Notes: generated from the sequence alone by a model not told the origin. Positions 46,309 to 56,349 are shown, counted from the stretch's first letter. The stretch is DNA of 64,000 bases from Pseudomonas sp. A34-9 (GCF_029543085.1 NZ_CP119967.1:4304501-4368500), one strand, 5' to 3'. A program made the numbers and translations.

Positions 46309-46686
46309 TCAGCGTTTTACCGCAATCACGCCGCTCATGTAGTCATGCAAGTCGCGCAGATCCTTAATGCTCCAGGCATGCGGCGGTATCTTTACCCCGT
46401 TTTCCTGCAACGTTTTCGGAATCAGGTTGCCGTTCGGGCGAAGGATGATCGAGGACACAATCACACCCGGATACTCATTCAATCGTTTTTTGAACGCGGA
46501 CGTTGTCAGGTCAGGTGTGGGCGGATTGCTTTTATGTGCCAGTGGCCCTGTGCCTTTTATATCGGCTCCATGGCACACGGCGCAGCGCTGCACATAGAGA
46601 TTTTTGCCATTGCTGTTATCCGCGAAGGACGCTGATGTTTGAGTGATCAGCAAAGTCCCGAGTAAAACGGCAGATGCTGTTTTCAT
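46309..46686 (-). CDS. Secreted c-type cytochrome
   Basis: A 125-residue periplasmic cytochrome. The signal peptide ends SASFADN (about residue 22). The heme site is C35-A-V-C38-H39 in YVQRCAVCHGADIKGTGPLAH; Met in HDYMSG near the C-terminus could be the sixth ligand. PNLIPKTLQENGVKIPPHAW is family-like. GGGAGG lies upstream of ATG 46686. The redox partner is unknown; it is followed on the same strand by the repeat pair and, further on, no operon partner. Confidence 0.88.
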   Translation of the reverse strand: MKTASAVLLGTLLITQTSASFADNSNGKNLYVQRCAVCHGADIKGTGPLAHKSNPPTPDLTTSAFKKRLNEYPGVIVSSIILRPNGNLIPKTLQENGVKIPPHAWSIKDLRDLHDYMSGVIAVKR

Positions 46687-46754
46687 TGCTTGCCTCCCTG
46701 GCGTCTTTAAGGTCGCGCATGATGCGCGAGATTTAACGCCTGGCGCAAAACAAA

Positions 46755-46843
46755 GTGGGAGCGAGCTTGCTCGCGAATGCGGTACATCAGTCACTTACTG
46801 TACTGACTGAACGGACGCTTTCGCGAGCAAGCTCGCTCCCACA
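46755..46843. repeat. REP/REPIN pair (GTGGGAGCGAGCTTGCTCGCGAA family)
   Basis: Inverted arms GTGGGAGCGAGCTTGCTCGC and GCGAGCAAGCTCGCTCCCAC around about 49 bases. It separates the cytochrome gene from the tpsA gene. Confidence 0.92.
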
Positions 46844-46893
46844 GGGTTGTGTTGTGAATGCAGGTTCAAGTGCATCCACCACTGGCCAGTGAA

Positions 46894-49800
46894 TCAGCCT
46901 TTTTCGTCGATGCCTGCTTGCAGGGTCTGGGTGTCCAGATGGCCGCTCATGGTGACCGGGCCGACTTTCAGGTTGCCGTTTTCCAGGGAAACCTTCGGTG
47001 CGTTTTCCTCGGCTTTATGGGGCAAGTCCAACCCGGCCTTCACACCATAATCGCGATTACTCAGATCAGTACTGATGACCTTCGAACCACCCAGATCGAC
47101 CTTCCCTCCCGTCGCTGAAATCTGCGCGCCAGTCAGTTGAGTAGTACCGCCAACAGCAAGGTTTACACCTTGGCTGGCACTGATCCCGGACGCCTGCGCA
47201 ACGCTGTCCTTGTGCGCGTACTCACCCTGCGCTTTCAGTGTCGGCTTGTAGTCAGTGCCGGCGAGCTTGTCTTTGTCGCTCGGTGGGTTTTTCTTCGCAG
47301 TCAGGCCCAGATCGACATCGACCTTGGCGTGGTTGCTCGAGTCCCGACGGCTTTCGACGGTCAGATCACCCGCGACCTTGCCGCTGACATCTTTAGCGTC
47401 GATCCGCGCCCCCGCCAGCTGCGCATCTGCACCGCTGTTCAACACCACGCTGTCAGCCTTGATCTGGCTGTTCTGCTGGGTGCTGCCTTGCAGGTAATCC
47501 ACGCCAACCTTGGCCCCGGCATTGAAGCCGTGGTCGCTGCTGGCCTTCTCATCAGCGGCGGTCGGGGTTTTGCTGCTCAGGTTGCCGCCGGCATTCAGGG
47601 CGACATTCCAGTTATTGCGGTTGTCGGTGGACTGCGCCGACGCCTGCACGTAACCGCCCTTTTGCGCATCGATGCTGACGCTCGGTGCGCTGACCTGAGT
47701 ACCTTGCAAGTGAATCGAGTCACCGCTCAAGGCGACGCCGTTCTGGCTGCTGAGCTGGCCACCGGCAAGGGTTTTAGAATCCTCGTTGACCCGACCGATG
47801 TTGAAATTGCCGCTCAGATTACCGCCCTGATCGCGGCTCTTCTCGCTGCTGGTTTTGCTGCCGCCGCCCTTCAAGCCGCCGCCGAGGTTGCTGCCGGTGG
47901 CGGTGTGGGTGTCGGTGGCCGCTTGCAGCTCGAGCTTGCCGTCAGCGTGCAAATCGATGGCGCCAGCGCTGTCGATTTTCGTGCCTTGCTGGGTCTGATT
48001 GCCGCCGCTGCTCAGTTGCACGCCGTTACCGCTGATGCTCGCGACGTGGGCCTGCGTGTCAGTGCTCTGCTTGCCGGTGTGACCGAGCTGGAAACCGGCG
48101 CCGAGATCAACGTTGGTGCCATCGGTGCCCGGCAAGGTGCCGACCGTGAGCGAGGCATTGCCGCGCAGGCTGGACTCATTGTTGTGCTGGCGGTCAGTGG
48201 CCTGATTCAGCGCCAGATCGCCGCCGGTCTTGATGCTCACACCACCCTGCCCGCCATCGAAACGGCTGCCTTCGAACTGCGCGTCACCTGCGGTTTTGAT
48301 GTTCACACCCTGGCTACCGGCGTAACCGCCGACCACGGCCGTGGAGCTGTTTTTGCTGGACTGGCTGCTGCCACCCGCGCCGCTGCCGGCGACATTCACG
48401 TCTTCACCGGTTTTGGTATAGACGCGCACATCGACCTTGGCATCCACCGCGTTATCGTTGCTGCTGTGAGTGTTGCTCGCCGCATCGGCGACCAGTTTGT
48501 CGGCGCTGATGTTCACTTTGCCGGCGCCGGCGTTGTACTGGGTGCCTTGGTCATGCAGGGTGCCGGTGGTGTTCACATTGACGCTGTTGCCGTCGAAACG
48601 GCTGACCACTGCGTTGCTGCTCTGCTCGGTTTTACTGGCACTGCCATGCCCGATCGCAACGTCGATTCCGACGTTCGGTTGACCCAGATTGCTCAGCGCA
48701 TCCTTGTCCGGCACCTTGCCGTTGAGCACGTTCTTCACCGCACCCGCGATTGGCCGGGCGATGTCTTTGTATTCAACGTTGGCGCCGATGTCCGCCGACC
48801 AGTTACTCTCGCTATGCGTACTGCTGTCAGTGTTGCTGGCCGCGCGATTGTCGATCTCGTTGACGGCAACATTCAGACCGTCACCCGCCTTGAGCTGCGC
48901 ACCTTCAGTAGACAGTTTGTCGGCATTGATTGTCAGCCCGCCACTACTCTGCACACTGCTGGTTTGCGCGGTGGTTTTGCTGGTCGAATCCTGCGCCGTG
49001 CTGTGGGCGAAATCGACGCCGCTGCCCGCACGGTCGAGGCCGCCGGTGTAGTAGAAACCACCGCCGGTGCTGCTCTTGTCACTGGTGGTTGTGTGGCTGT
49101 CTTCTTCCGCCAGCAGCGAGACGTTTTTGCCGCTCAACGTCGTGTCGCCAGCGGTGGACTTCACTTGCGCGCCTTTGAGCGTGACGTCGCCGCCGGCCTT
49201 TACCTGCACGCTGCTGCCGCTGAGGCTGGAGCCCTGCTGGGTGACGTCGTTGCGAGTGACCGTTTGCTGTTTGTCTTCGTAGTGAATCCCGGCTCGGTAC
49301 TGCTCTGGCGTCTGCTCTTTCGCGTAAGCATCGAAGCCGCGCGTTTGGGTGCTATCGGTACCGTCGTGAGTGTTCTGCGCCGAATGCACATTCACATCGC
49401 CCGCCGCGTCTGCGGTCAGCGCACCATCAGCCTTGACCGTCGAGCCAGCCACTGCAATGTCCTTGGCGCTCTTGAGCCTGAGGTTGCTGTCGGACACCAA
49501 CTCGCTACGCACGGTGCTGCTGTCTTTGCTGTTCTGCCGCGACTCGTCCTTGGTGATGCCGAAGAACTTGCTGTCCTTGTCGTGGTTGTTGCTGTGCAAG
49601 GTGTCCTGCACGCCATCGATCACCAGCGAACCTTTGTCGCTGATCACGCTGGCGTCGGTGCCGCCACGCACCTGGCTGCCGCTGATGCGCACATCGTCAG
49701 CCTTGACGATCAGTTTGCCGCTGGCGTTGATTTTGCTGCCTTGATGCTGGGTCTTGCCCTTGTCGGCATCGCCGGTCTTGCCGAAGAAACCACCGCCGAC

Positions 49801-51360
49801 CAAATCACCCGAATAGCGATTGTCGCTGCTGCGGTTGGTGCGCGTGGCCGTGGTGATTTCCACCTGCTTGCCGGCCAGTTGCACATCGCCGGCGCTGCTC
49901 AATTCGGCGCCTTCTGAGCGCAACAACGCGGCGGTTTGCAGGGCAATGTTGCCGGCCTTCAGCTCGCTGATGATGCTGCGCTGCTCTTCGCTGCTGCTGT
50001 TCCAATCGGCTTTCCACAGATGCTTGCGATGGTTGCCTTGATCGGTTTGTGTGTGGCTTTCAGTGGCGGCGGTCAGGCGCAGATCACCGCCGCTTTGCAC
50101 GTCGAGATTGTTCGCCGCTTCGACCTTGGCGGCTTTCAGTTCGGTGTCTTTGCCGGACGCCAGTTTGGCGTCGCGGCTGGCGATAATCTGGCTGCCGTGC
50201 TGACGCGATTCACTGTCGGTCTGGGTACGGTCGTAGGTTTCCCAAGTGATGCCGATGGTGCTGTTGTTCCAGTTTTCGCGCTTTTCCTGGAGCTTGCGGC
50301 TTTCGACTGTCGACAGGGTCAGGTTGCGCTTGGCGTCGAGCGTGACATCGCGAGCACTGACATCCGTAGCGGCCAGGGTCAGGTCCTTGCCGCTGTGCAA
50401 GGCGACATCACCCTGACTGCTGCGGATACCGGCGCGGGTCACGTCGAGGCTGTTGGCCACGGCCTCACCGCTGACACTGAGGTCACCGGCCGAGCGAATC
50501 TGCACGCCGTCGCGCCCGGCCACTTGCACCGCACCCACCCGCACGCCTGCACCTTCGGCGGTGCTGACAATATTGATGCGCCCGGCCTGCATCGCACCGA
50601 ACAGGCTGGCGTCGATGCGTTGATCGCCGGTATTGCCGGCCGGCTCGACGGTTTTCACCTGGCCGCTGGCGTAATCGACCTGATTGCGCCCGACCGTAAG
50701 GTTCAACTGCTCGCGCGCAGTGATCGCGCCCTGGCTGTCGATACGCGGCGCGATCAGGTTGATCGAGCCTTCGCCATTGCGCAGGCCACCGCTCTGAATC
50801 TGCAACTGACCATTGGCGTCGCGGGTATTCAGGCTTTGCAATTTGCCGTCGTTCAATTCCGGGCGACCGACCAGCAGATTGGCATTCGGTGTGTTGATGA
50901 AGCTGCCGCCATTGACCGAGATGCCGTTAGGGTTGGCCAGCACATAATCGGCGGGCCGGCCGAAGATTTCCTGCGCACCGTTGATGGCGGACGGATTGCG
51001 GCTGATCACTTCGTTGAGGATCACGCTCGCGGCCTGGCCTTGCAGTTGCGGGTTGGCCGCCAGTTGCCCGGCCAGTTGCGATTGCCCGGCCTGCAAGGCG
51101 TTGTTCAGGACCAGGCCCTGGCGGTCGACGTTGTAGTCGAGGAACTGGTTGTGCGACAGGCCCGAACCGTTGGGCGCGACGATATTGACGATGGGCACAC
51201 CGCCCTGGGTCTGCAATTGCGCAGTGCCGCCGGGGCCCGGTGCAACCACGACGCCGCCGGCGATCGCGCTCGGCAGGTGCACGGCGAAGAACAGGCTGGC
51301 AATCGCCCAGCGCAATTTGCCCCGAGGCGAAAGATGAAATGCAAAGGTGTGTGCTGGCAT
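46894..51360 (-). CDS. TpsA: filamentous-hemagglutinin-like exoprotein of a two-partner system
   Basis: A 1488-residue exoprotein. The signal peptide ends SAIAGGVVV (about residue 37). The TPS secretion domain carries NGLSHNQFLDYNV-like GSGLSHNQFLDYNVDRQGLVL, NEVISRNPSAINGAQEIFG and the NPNG signature LANPNGISVNGGSFINTPNANLLVG. Long stretches of hemagglutinin repeats follow (GKDLTLAATDVSARDVTL, QVKAGGDVTLKGAQVKS). It ends LDTQTLQAGIDEKG with no VENN pretoxin motif or toxin domain, so it looks like an adhesin rather than a contact-dependent inhibitor. ATG 51360 has GGAG nine bases upstream. It lies 111 bases after tpsB. Confidence 0.9.
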   Translation of the reverse strand: MPAHTFAFHLSPRGKLRWAIASLFFAVHLPSAIAGGVVVAPGPGGTAQLQTQGGVPIVNIVAPNGSGLSHNQFLDYNVDRQGLVLNNALQAGQSQLAGQLAANPQLQGQAASVILNEVISRNPSAINGAQEIFGRPADYVLANPNGISVNGGSFINTPNANLLVGRPELNDGKLQSLNTRDANGQLQIQSGGLRNGEGSINLIAPRIDSQGAITAREQLNLTVGRNQVDYASGQVKTVEPAGNTGDQRIDASLFGAMQAGRINIVSTAEGAGVRVGAVQVAGRDGVQIRSAGDLSVSGEAVANSLDVTRAGIRSSQGDVALHSGKDLTLAATDVSARDVTLDAKRNLTLSTVESRKLQEKRENWNNSTIGITWETYDRTQTDSESRQHGSQIIASRDAKLASGKDTELKAAKVEAANNLDVQSGGDLRLTAATESHTQTDQGNHRKHLWKADWNSSSEEQRSIISELKAGNIALQTAALLRSEGAELSSAGDVQLAGKQVEITTATRTNRSSDNRYSGDLVGGGFFGKTGDADKGKTQHQGSKINASGKLIVKADDVRISGSQVRGGTDASVISDKGSLVIDGVQDTLHSNNHDKDSKFFGITKDESRQNSKDSSTVRSELVSDSNLRLKSAKDIAVAGSTVKADGALTADAAGDVNVHSAQNTHDGTDSTQTRGFDAYAKEQTPEQYRAGIHYEDKQQTVTRNDVTQQGSSLSGSSVQVKAGGDVTLKGAQVKSTAGDTTLSGKNVSLLAEEDSHTTTSDKSSTGGGFYYTGGLDRAGSGVDFAHSTAQDSTSKTTAQTSSVQSSGGLTINADKLSTEGAQLKAGDGLNVAVNEIDNRAASNTDSSTHSESNWSADIGANVEYKDIARPIAGAVKNVLNGKVPDKDALSNLGQPNVGIDVAIGHGSASKTEQSSNAVVSRFDGNSVNVNTTGTLHDQGTQYNAGAGKVNISADKLVADAASNTHSSNDNAVDAKVDVRVYTKTGEDVNVAGSGAGGSSQSSKNSSTAVVGGYAGSQGVNIKTAGDAQFEGSRFDGGQGGVSIKTGGDLALNQATDRQHNNESSLRGNASLTVGTLPGTDGTNVDLGAGFQLGHTGKQSTDTQAHVASISGNGVQLSSGGNQTQQGTKIDSAGAIDLHADGKLELQAATDTHTATGSNLGGGLKGGGSKTSSEKSRDQGGNLSGNFNIGRVNEDSKTLAGGQLSSQNGVALSGDSIHLQGTQVSAPSVSIDAQKGGYVQASAQSTDNRNNWNVALNAGGNLSSKTPTAADEKASSDHGFNAGAKVGVDYLQGSTQQNSQIKADSVVLNSGADAQLAGARIDAKDVSGKVAGDLTVESRRDSSNHAKVDVDLGLTAKKNPPSDKDKLAGTDYKPTLKAQGEYAHKDSVAQASGISASQGVNLAVGGTTQLTGAQISATGGKVDLGGSKVISTDLSNRDYGVKAGLDLPHKAEENAPKVSLENGNLKVGPVTMSGHLDTQTLQAGIDEKG

Positions 51361-51471
51361 AAAAACGTCTCCATGTGAGTACGGCATCACGTCGCGCGTT
51401 TAGTCTTGGCCGTGGCTGACGCGCTCAGATCCGACGGCTGTTGGTTCACTGCGTTGTTCGTTGCGCTAGCG

Positions 51472-53199
51472 TCATATCTGCACCCCGACGCGCATCAGCC
51501 AGGTTGGCGGTTCGTGCTGCAGACCGCTCGGGGTGTTGAGCGCCCGTTGATAATCGACGTCCACTTGCAGGTTCTTCCAGCCCAGATTCAGGCCGACGCT
51601 GGCACCGCTCAGGCGTTGCCCCTGAGCACCGTGATCGGCCTTGATCCAGCCGTGGTCGAGGCCCACACGCGGGGTGATCTGCACCGGCCATTCACTGCGC
51701 AGCGGCAAGCGCAAGGTGTTGCGCCAGATCGCGCCGCTGGCGCCGGAGGCACTGCTGACCCGGTAGCCGCGCACCGCCGAATCGTCGGTGCCGAGCAACT
51801 GTTCGATGGCCGGCAGCGGGTCCGGGCTGTACTGCAAATTGAGTTGGCTCTGCCACTGCCACGCCTGCGCGCCGAGCTGACCGTTGCGCCACTGGCTGAG
51901 GCCGGCGCGGTATTTGCGAAACTGCGCCTTGGGCAAGTTGTTGATCGGCTGTTGTGAATCGTCGTCGGCGCCAAACCAGCGCAAACCCTGGGCGTAATTG
52001 ACGTCGAGGTTCCACACCGCGCGGTCGAGCCAGAACAGATTGAGCCCGGCCTCAGCCACAGTCAGGGTCGGGCTTTGAATGCCGAGGCGAACGTCTTGCA
52101 GATAGCTGTCGACATCCTTGTGCGCCAGTTGCAGGTTGGCGCTGAGTTGACGGCTCTGATCGCGCCACAGCACACGGTCGGCGCGCAGACTGACCTGATC
52201 GGTGATGCCGGTGCTGTGGAAGGTCACGCTCGGCAGTTTGAATGGCGCGCGATATTCGGCATGGCTGGCGAACACGCTGTAGGTCCAGTAACCGTAGGGA
52301 ATCGCGTAATACAGGCTGGCGTTGCGGCTGTAGCGGTCGCCCTGATTGAGGGTGTCGCTGGCGCTGAGGCTCAACAAGTCGTTGAGTTGCAACGGGCTGT
52401 CGAGACTGAGGCTGACGCTGTCGCGATCACGTCCGGTGCTGGCACTGCCGAGGTTGTCGAGGCCAGTATTCAAGGCCCAGCGTGACGGCGTGGCACTGCG
52501 CGAACGCAGGATGATCCGCGAGGCGCCGGGCTGGCTGCCGGGGGCGATGTCGGCAGTGAGATCGATCGAGCGCAGGCGATTCAGTTGATCGAGTCCTTGC
52601 TCCAGATCGCGCAGGTTCAGCGGCTCGCCGAGCATTCCCGGAAAAGCACCGCCCAATGAAGCCGGCAGGCTCTGATCGGCCAGTTCGATGGATTCGATAT
52701 AGCCTTCGTCAACGCGGATATCCAGCGACTGCCCCGCTGCCGGTGCGCTGAGCAGATACGGACGGCTGGCGATGTAGCCCTTGTCGACGTAGCTCGCGGT
52801 GATGGTCGCGAGCAGATGATTGATCTGGCCGACGCCCATGCACGGCGCCAGCAGCGGTTTGATCCGTGCGTTGAGTTTGTCGCTGTCGATCAGGGTGACG
52901 CCGCCGATGCGCGCCCCGCTCAACGGCCAGCAGCGCTCATCGGGGGTGACAGTTGGCGCGATGGCCGGGGTGAGCGGCGCTGACCCGAACGCGCCGCGCT
53001 CCAATTGGCGTTTTCTCTGCTCAAGTTGCAGTTGTTGCAGATCGCGCTGCTGCTGTTGTTGCTGGCGCAGCACTTCCTGGCCCGGCGCGACAGATTCGGC
53101 GGCTTCAATCGAGGAGGCACACACACTCAACACAAAGGCCGACAACAGCGGGCAACGCGTGGAACGACGACGAAAAACAGCGCGAAACGGATACGGCAC
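51472..53199 (-). CDS. TpsB: outer membrane transporter of the two-partner system
   Basis: A 575-residue ShlB/FhaC/HecB-type translocator. The signal peptide ends IEAAESV (about residue 34). A Gln-rich helix (EVLRQQQQQQRDLQQLQLEQRK) precedes the POTRA region (CWPLSGARIGGVTLIDSDKLNARI; YIASRPYLLSAPAAGQSLDIRV). The barrel contains the loop L6 tip AVRGYRVSS, which is the VRGY signature of the family, and ends WLMRVGVQI. GTG 53199 follows AAGGA by six bases. It exports TpsA, encoded next. No regulator is attached. Confidence 0.94.
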   Translation of the reverse strand: MPYPFRAVFRRRSTRCPLLSAFVLSVCASSIEAAESVAPGQEVLRQQQQQQRDLQQLQLEQRKRQLERGAFGSAPLTPAIAPTVTPDERCWPLSGARIGGVTLIDSDKLNARIKPLLAPCMGVGQINHLLATITASYVDKGYIASRPYLLSAPAAGQSLDIRVDEGYIESIELADQSLPASLGGAFPGMLGEPLNLRDLEQGLDQLNRLRSIDLTADIAPGSQPGASRIILRSRSATPSRWALNTGLDNLGSASTGRDRDSVSLSLDSPLQLNDLLSLSASDTLNQGDRYSRNASLYYAIPYGYWTYSVFASHAEYRAPFKLPSVTFHSTGITDQVSLRADRVLWRDQSRQLSANLQLAHKDVDSYLQDVRLGIQSPTLTVAEAGLNLFWLDRAVWNLDVNYAQGLRWFGADDDSQQPINNLPKAQFRKYRAGLSQWRNGQLGAQAWQWQSQLNLQYSPDPLPAIEQLLGTDDSAVRGYRVSSASGASGAIWRNTLRLPLRSEWPVQITPRVGLDHGWIKADHGAQGQRLSGASVGLNLGWKNLQVDVDYQRALNTPSGLQHEPPTWLMRVGVQI

Positions 53200-53580
53200 G
53201 CAACATCCTTGCGATCATCAAATGGCGTAATGCCATGTCATCAATGATCGTGATAGTCGGAGCCATCCCACACAAATGCAAGACGCTTCCTACAGCGCTT
53301 ACATTTCTTAAACAATTGCTTTGCCTGGCTTTATTGTCAGCAAAAGCCACGGCGCTGCACGCTACCAGGGTTTCCCCGAGGGCTTGAAAGCTGGCGCCAC
53401 GCGTTAGTCCCACGCTAACGGGGGCGTCGCGAATCAATTGCATCGCCTTATTGCCGCTGTTAGCAGACGCCTGTTCCGCCATGCTCCAAAACCTGAGCCC
53501 CGCGCGAGCCTTCTTCAGCGCAAACAAGCAACTGACGATCGGCACCCGAAATAATTTGCCACTAAATATTACCTACGTCA

Positions 53581-53596
53581 TATTACAACCGTAATA
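53581..53596. promoter_or_regulatory. TATTAC-N4-GTAATA palindrome upstream of the EmrA-like gene
   Basis: A perfect 6-4-6 inverted repeat 28 bases before the emrA-like start, in an AT-rich stretch unlike the surrounding sequence. It could be an operator for an efflux repressor. No regulator gene was found next to it. The remaining 400 bases of this gap (53200-53623) show nothing that I can assign. Confidence 0.4.
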
Positions 53597-53623
53597 ACTA
53601 CCCGTTTACCCAGGTAATCCGCC

Positions 53624-54733
53624 ATGACCAGCATGCCCACCCTCGAACCCGTTGTGGTGAAGACCAGGCCGCCCCTGTTTAAACGCCTATTGCTTATTGG
53701 CGCCGGATTGCTCGCGCTGATCTTCGCCGGTGTGTACGCCGTGCATTGGTGGGGCGCCGGGCGTTTTCTCGAAGAAACCGACGATGCTTATATTGGTGGC
53801 GATGTCACGGTGATCGGGCCGAAAGTCGCCGGTTACATCGACGAAGTGCTGGTCAGCGACAATCAGCAGGTCAAGGCCGGCGATGTGCTGATCCGCCTCG
53901 ACGCCCGCGACTATCGCGCCAACCTCGCCAAGGCCGAAGGCGCCGTTGCCGCCGAAGAAGCCCTGTTGGCCAACCTCGACGCCACCGAACAACTGCAACA
54001 GGCGGTGATCGGCCAGGCCCGCGCCGGCATCGATGCCGCCGGCGCGGAAACCGCACGCTCACGGGATGACAACGCGCGCTACAAACGTTTGGTGACCAGC
54101 AATGCCGTGTCGGTAGAAAGCGCACAGCGCGCTGACGCCACCTTCAAAACCGCGCAAGCCCTGAGCGCCCGCGCCCAGGCCGAACTGCTGGCCGCGCAAC
54201 GCCAACTGGCGGTGATCGACACCCAGAAACAACAGGCACGCGCCGCCCTTCAGCAAGCGCGCGCCGAACGCGATCTGGCGCAACTGAACCTCGGCTACAC
54301 CGAACTGCGCGCACCGGTCGATGGCGTGATCGGCAATCGCCGCGCACGGGTTGGCGCCTATGCTCAGGCCGGCTCACAACAGTTGTCAGTGGTGCCGGCC
54401 AGCGGCCTCTGGGTCGATGCCAATTTCAAGGAAGACCAACTGGCCCGGATGAAACCCGGACAACGCGTGAGCATTCGCGCCGACGTCCTTTCCGGACAGG
54501 AGTTCCACGGCCGTCTCGACAGCCTCGCCCCCGCCACGGGTTCGCAATTCAGTGTGCTGCCACCGGAAAACGCTACCGGCAACTTCACCAAAATCGTCCA
54601 GCGCGTACCGGTGCGTATCCTCCTCGACCCGGCTGATGGCGTGCTCGGTCATTTGCGTCCGGGCCTGTCGGTAACAGCTGAAGTCGATACCCGCGCACAA
54701 CCCGAAAACACCGCCGTGGCCGTCGAGCCATGA
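53624..54733 (+). CDS. HlyD/EmrA-family membrane fusion protein
   Basis: A 369-residue periplasmic adaptor. TM1 near 20-42 (LLLIGAGLLALIFAGVYAVHWW), then ETDDAYIGGDVTVIGPKVAGYIDEVLVSDNQQVKAGDVLIRLD, the lipoyl/barrel-hybrid segment. A coiled-coil hairpin (about 100-215, rich in Ala, Gln and Arg) leads to ELRAPVDGVIGNRRARVGAYAQAG. It links an inner-membrane pump to an outer-membrane channel for drug export. The stop overlaps the next start (ATGA). Palindrome TATTAC-N4-GTAATA lies upstream. Confidence 0.93.
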   Translation: MTSMPTLEPVVVKTRPPLFKRLLLIGAGLLALIFAGVYAVHWWGAGRFLEETDDAYIGGDVTVIGPKVAGYIDEVLVSDNQQVKAGDVLIRLDARDYRANLAKAEGAVAAEEALLANLDATEQLQQAVIGQARAGIDAAGAETARSRDDNARYKRLVTSNAVSVESAQRADATFKTAQALSARAQAELLAAQRQLAVIDTQKQQARAALQQARAERDLAQLNLGYTELRAPVDGVIGNRRARVGAYAQAGSQQLSVVPASGLWVDANFKEDQLARMKPGQRVSIRADVLSGQEFHGRLDSLAPATGSQFSVLPPENATGNFTKIVQRVPVRILLDPADGVLGHLRPGLSVTAEVDTRAQPENTAVAVEP

Positions 54734-56322
54734 GCACTACCCTCGCCGCCCCGGCGCAGCCGTTCAACGCGGCGGACATGGCGACCGCGACCAAGGTGTT
54801 CGCCTTCGCGACCATGTGCATCGGCATGTTCATCGCGCTGCTGGATATCCAGATTGTCTCGGCGTCGCTGCGCGATATCGGCGGCGGGCTGTCTGCCGGC
54901 ACCGACGAAACCGCGTGGGTGCAGACCAGTTACCTGATCGCCGAAATCATCGTGATTCCGCTGTCCGGTTGGCTGTCGCGAGTGTTCTCCACACGCTGGT
55001 TGTTCTGCGCTTCGGCGGTCGGCTTCACCCTCGCCAGCCTGCTCTGCGGCGTGGCCTGGAATATCCAGAGTATGATTGCCTTTCGGGCGCTGCAAGGTTT
55101 TCTCGGCGGCTCGATGATCCCGCTGGTGTTCACCACGGCGTTCTTTTTCTTCACCGGCAAACAACGGGTGATTGCTGCGGCGACCATCGGCGCGGTCGCC
55201 TCGTTGGCGCCGACATTGGGGCCGGTGATCGGTGGCTGGATCACGGATATTTCCTCGTGGCACTGGTTGTTCTACATCAACCTGGTGCCGGGGATTTTCG
55301 TTGCCGTGGCGGTGCCGATGCTGGTGAAAATCGACCAGCCGGAACTGTCGCTGCTCAAAGGCGCGGACTATCTGAGCATGGTGTTTCTTGCGCTGTTTCT
55401 CGGCTGCCTGGAATACACCCTCGAAGAAGGCCCGCGCTGGAACTGGTTCAGCGACCAGACCATTCTGACCACGGCGTGGATCAGTGGATTGGCAGGATTG
55501 GCCTTCATTGGCCGCACCCTGCACGTGGCCAATCCAATCGTCGATCTGCGCGCCTTGAAGGATCGCAATTTCGCCCTCGGCTGCTTCTTCTCGTTCGTCA
55601 CCGGCATCGGCCTGTTCGCAACGATCTACCTGACGCCGCTGTTCCTCGGCCGGGTGCGCGGCTACAGCGCGCTGGACATTGGTCTGGCGGTTTTCTCCAC
55701 CGGCGTGTTCCAGATCATGGCGATTCCGCTGTATGCCTTTCTGGCCAATCGCGTCGACCTGCGCTGGATCATGATGGTCGGTCTGGGCCTGTTTGCGGTG
55801 TCGATGTGGGAATTCAGCCCGATCACCCACGACTGGGGCGCGGGGCAATTGATGCTGCCGCAAGCGTTGCGCGGGATTGCCCAGCAATTGGCGGTGCCGC
55901 CAGCGGTGACGCTGACCTTGGGTGGGTTGGCACCGGCACGTTTGAAGCATGCCTCGGGGTTGTTCAATCTGATGCGCAATCTGGGTGGGGCAATTGGTAT
56001 CGCGGCGTGCGCGACCATTCTCAATGACCGCACCAACCTGCACTTCACGCGGCTGGCCGAGCATCTGAACAGCAGCAATGAAGCGATGAATCAGTGGCTG
56101 TCGCAGGTCGGTGGCAACCTGGCGAATCTGGGCCAGAGCGGCGACGTCGGTGTCACCGCCAGCCTGCGCCAGTTGTGGCTGCTGACCTACCGCGAGGCAC
56201 AAACCCAGACCTACGGCGATACCTTTCTGATGATCGGGGTGTGCTTCGTCATCGCCACCGCGATGGTGCCCTTGATGCGCAAGGTGCAACCACCGGCGGC
56301 GCCGAGTGCGGATGGGCATTGA
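54730..56322 (+). CDS. DHA2-family MFS efflux pump (EmrB-like)
   Basis: A 530-residue transporter with about fourteen helices. LDIQIVSASLRDIGGGLSAGTDETAWVQTSYLIAEIIVIPLSGWLSRVFSTR contains the family motifs of TM1-TM2. FLGGSMIPLVFTTAFFFF and GPVIGGWITDISSWHWLFYINLVPGI are typical of TM4-TM6. ATG 54730 overlaps the previous stop by four bases, so the pair is coupled. With the HlyD-like adaptor it should export hydrophobic toxic compounds; the third outer-membrane channel is not encoded here. Confidence 0.94.
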   Translation: MSTTLAAPAQPFNAADMATATKVFAFATMCIGMFIALLDIQIVSASLRDIGGGLSAGTDETAWVQTSYLIAEIIVIPLSGWLSRVFSTRWLFCASAVGFTLASLLCGVAWNIQSMIAFRALQGFLGGSMIPLVFTTAFFFFTGKQRVIAAATIGAVASLAPTLGPVIGGWITDISSWHWLFYINLVPGIFVAVAVPMLVKIDQPELSLLKGADYLSMVFLALFLGCLEYTLEEGPRWNWFSDQTILTTAWISGLAGLAFIGRTLHVANPIVDLRALKDRNFALGCFFSFVTGIGLFATIYLTPLFLGRVRGYSALDIGLAVFSTGVFQIMAIPLYAFLANRVDLRWIMMVGLGLFAVSMWEFSPITHDWGAGQLMLPQALRGIAQQLAVPPAVTLTLGGLAPARLKHASGLFNLMRNLGGAIGIAACATILNDRTNLHFTRLAEHLNSSNEAMNQWLSQVGGNLANLGQSGDVGVTASLRQLWLLTYREAQTQTYGDTFLMIGVCFVIATAMVPLMRKVQPPAAPSADGH

Positions 56323-56349
56323 TGCCGCTGTCTGAAGTTTTCCCGGCCC

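Noticed and set aside
47137..49917. 926-codon open frame opposite tpsA
   Set aside because: Its composition is a mirror of the hemagglutinin repeats on the other strand and it has no motif or ribosome site.
53105..53545. 146-codon frame upstream of tpsB on the minus strand
   Set aside because: It overlaps the supported tpsB start, has no recognisable domain or convincing ribosome site, and shows irregular composition; I treat the gap as non-coding.
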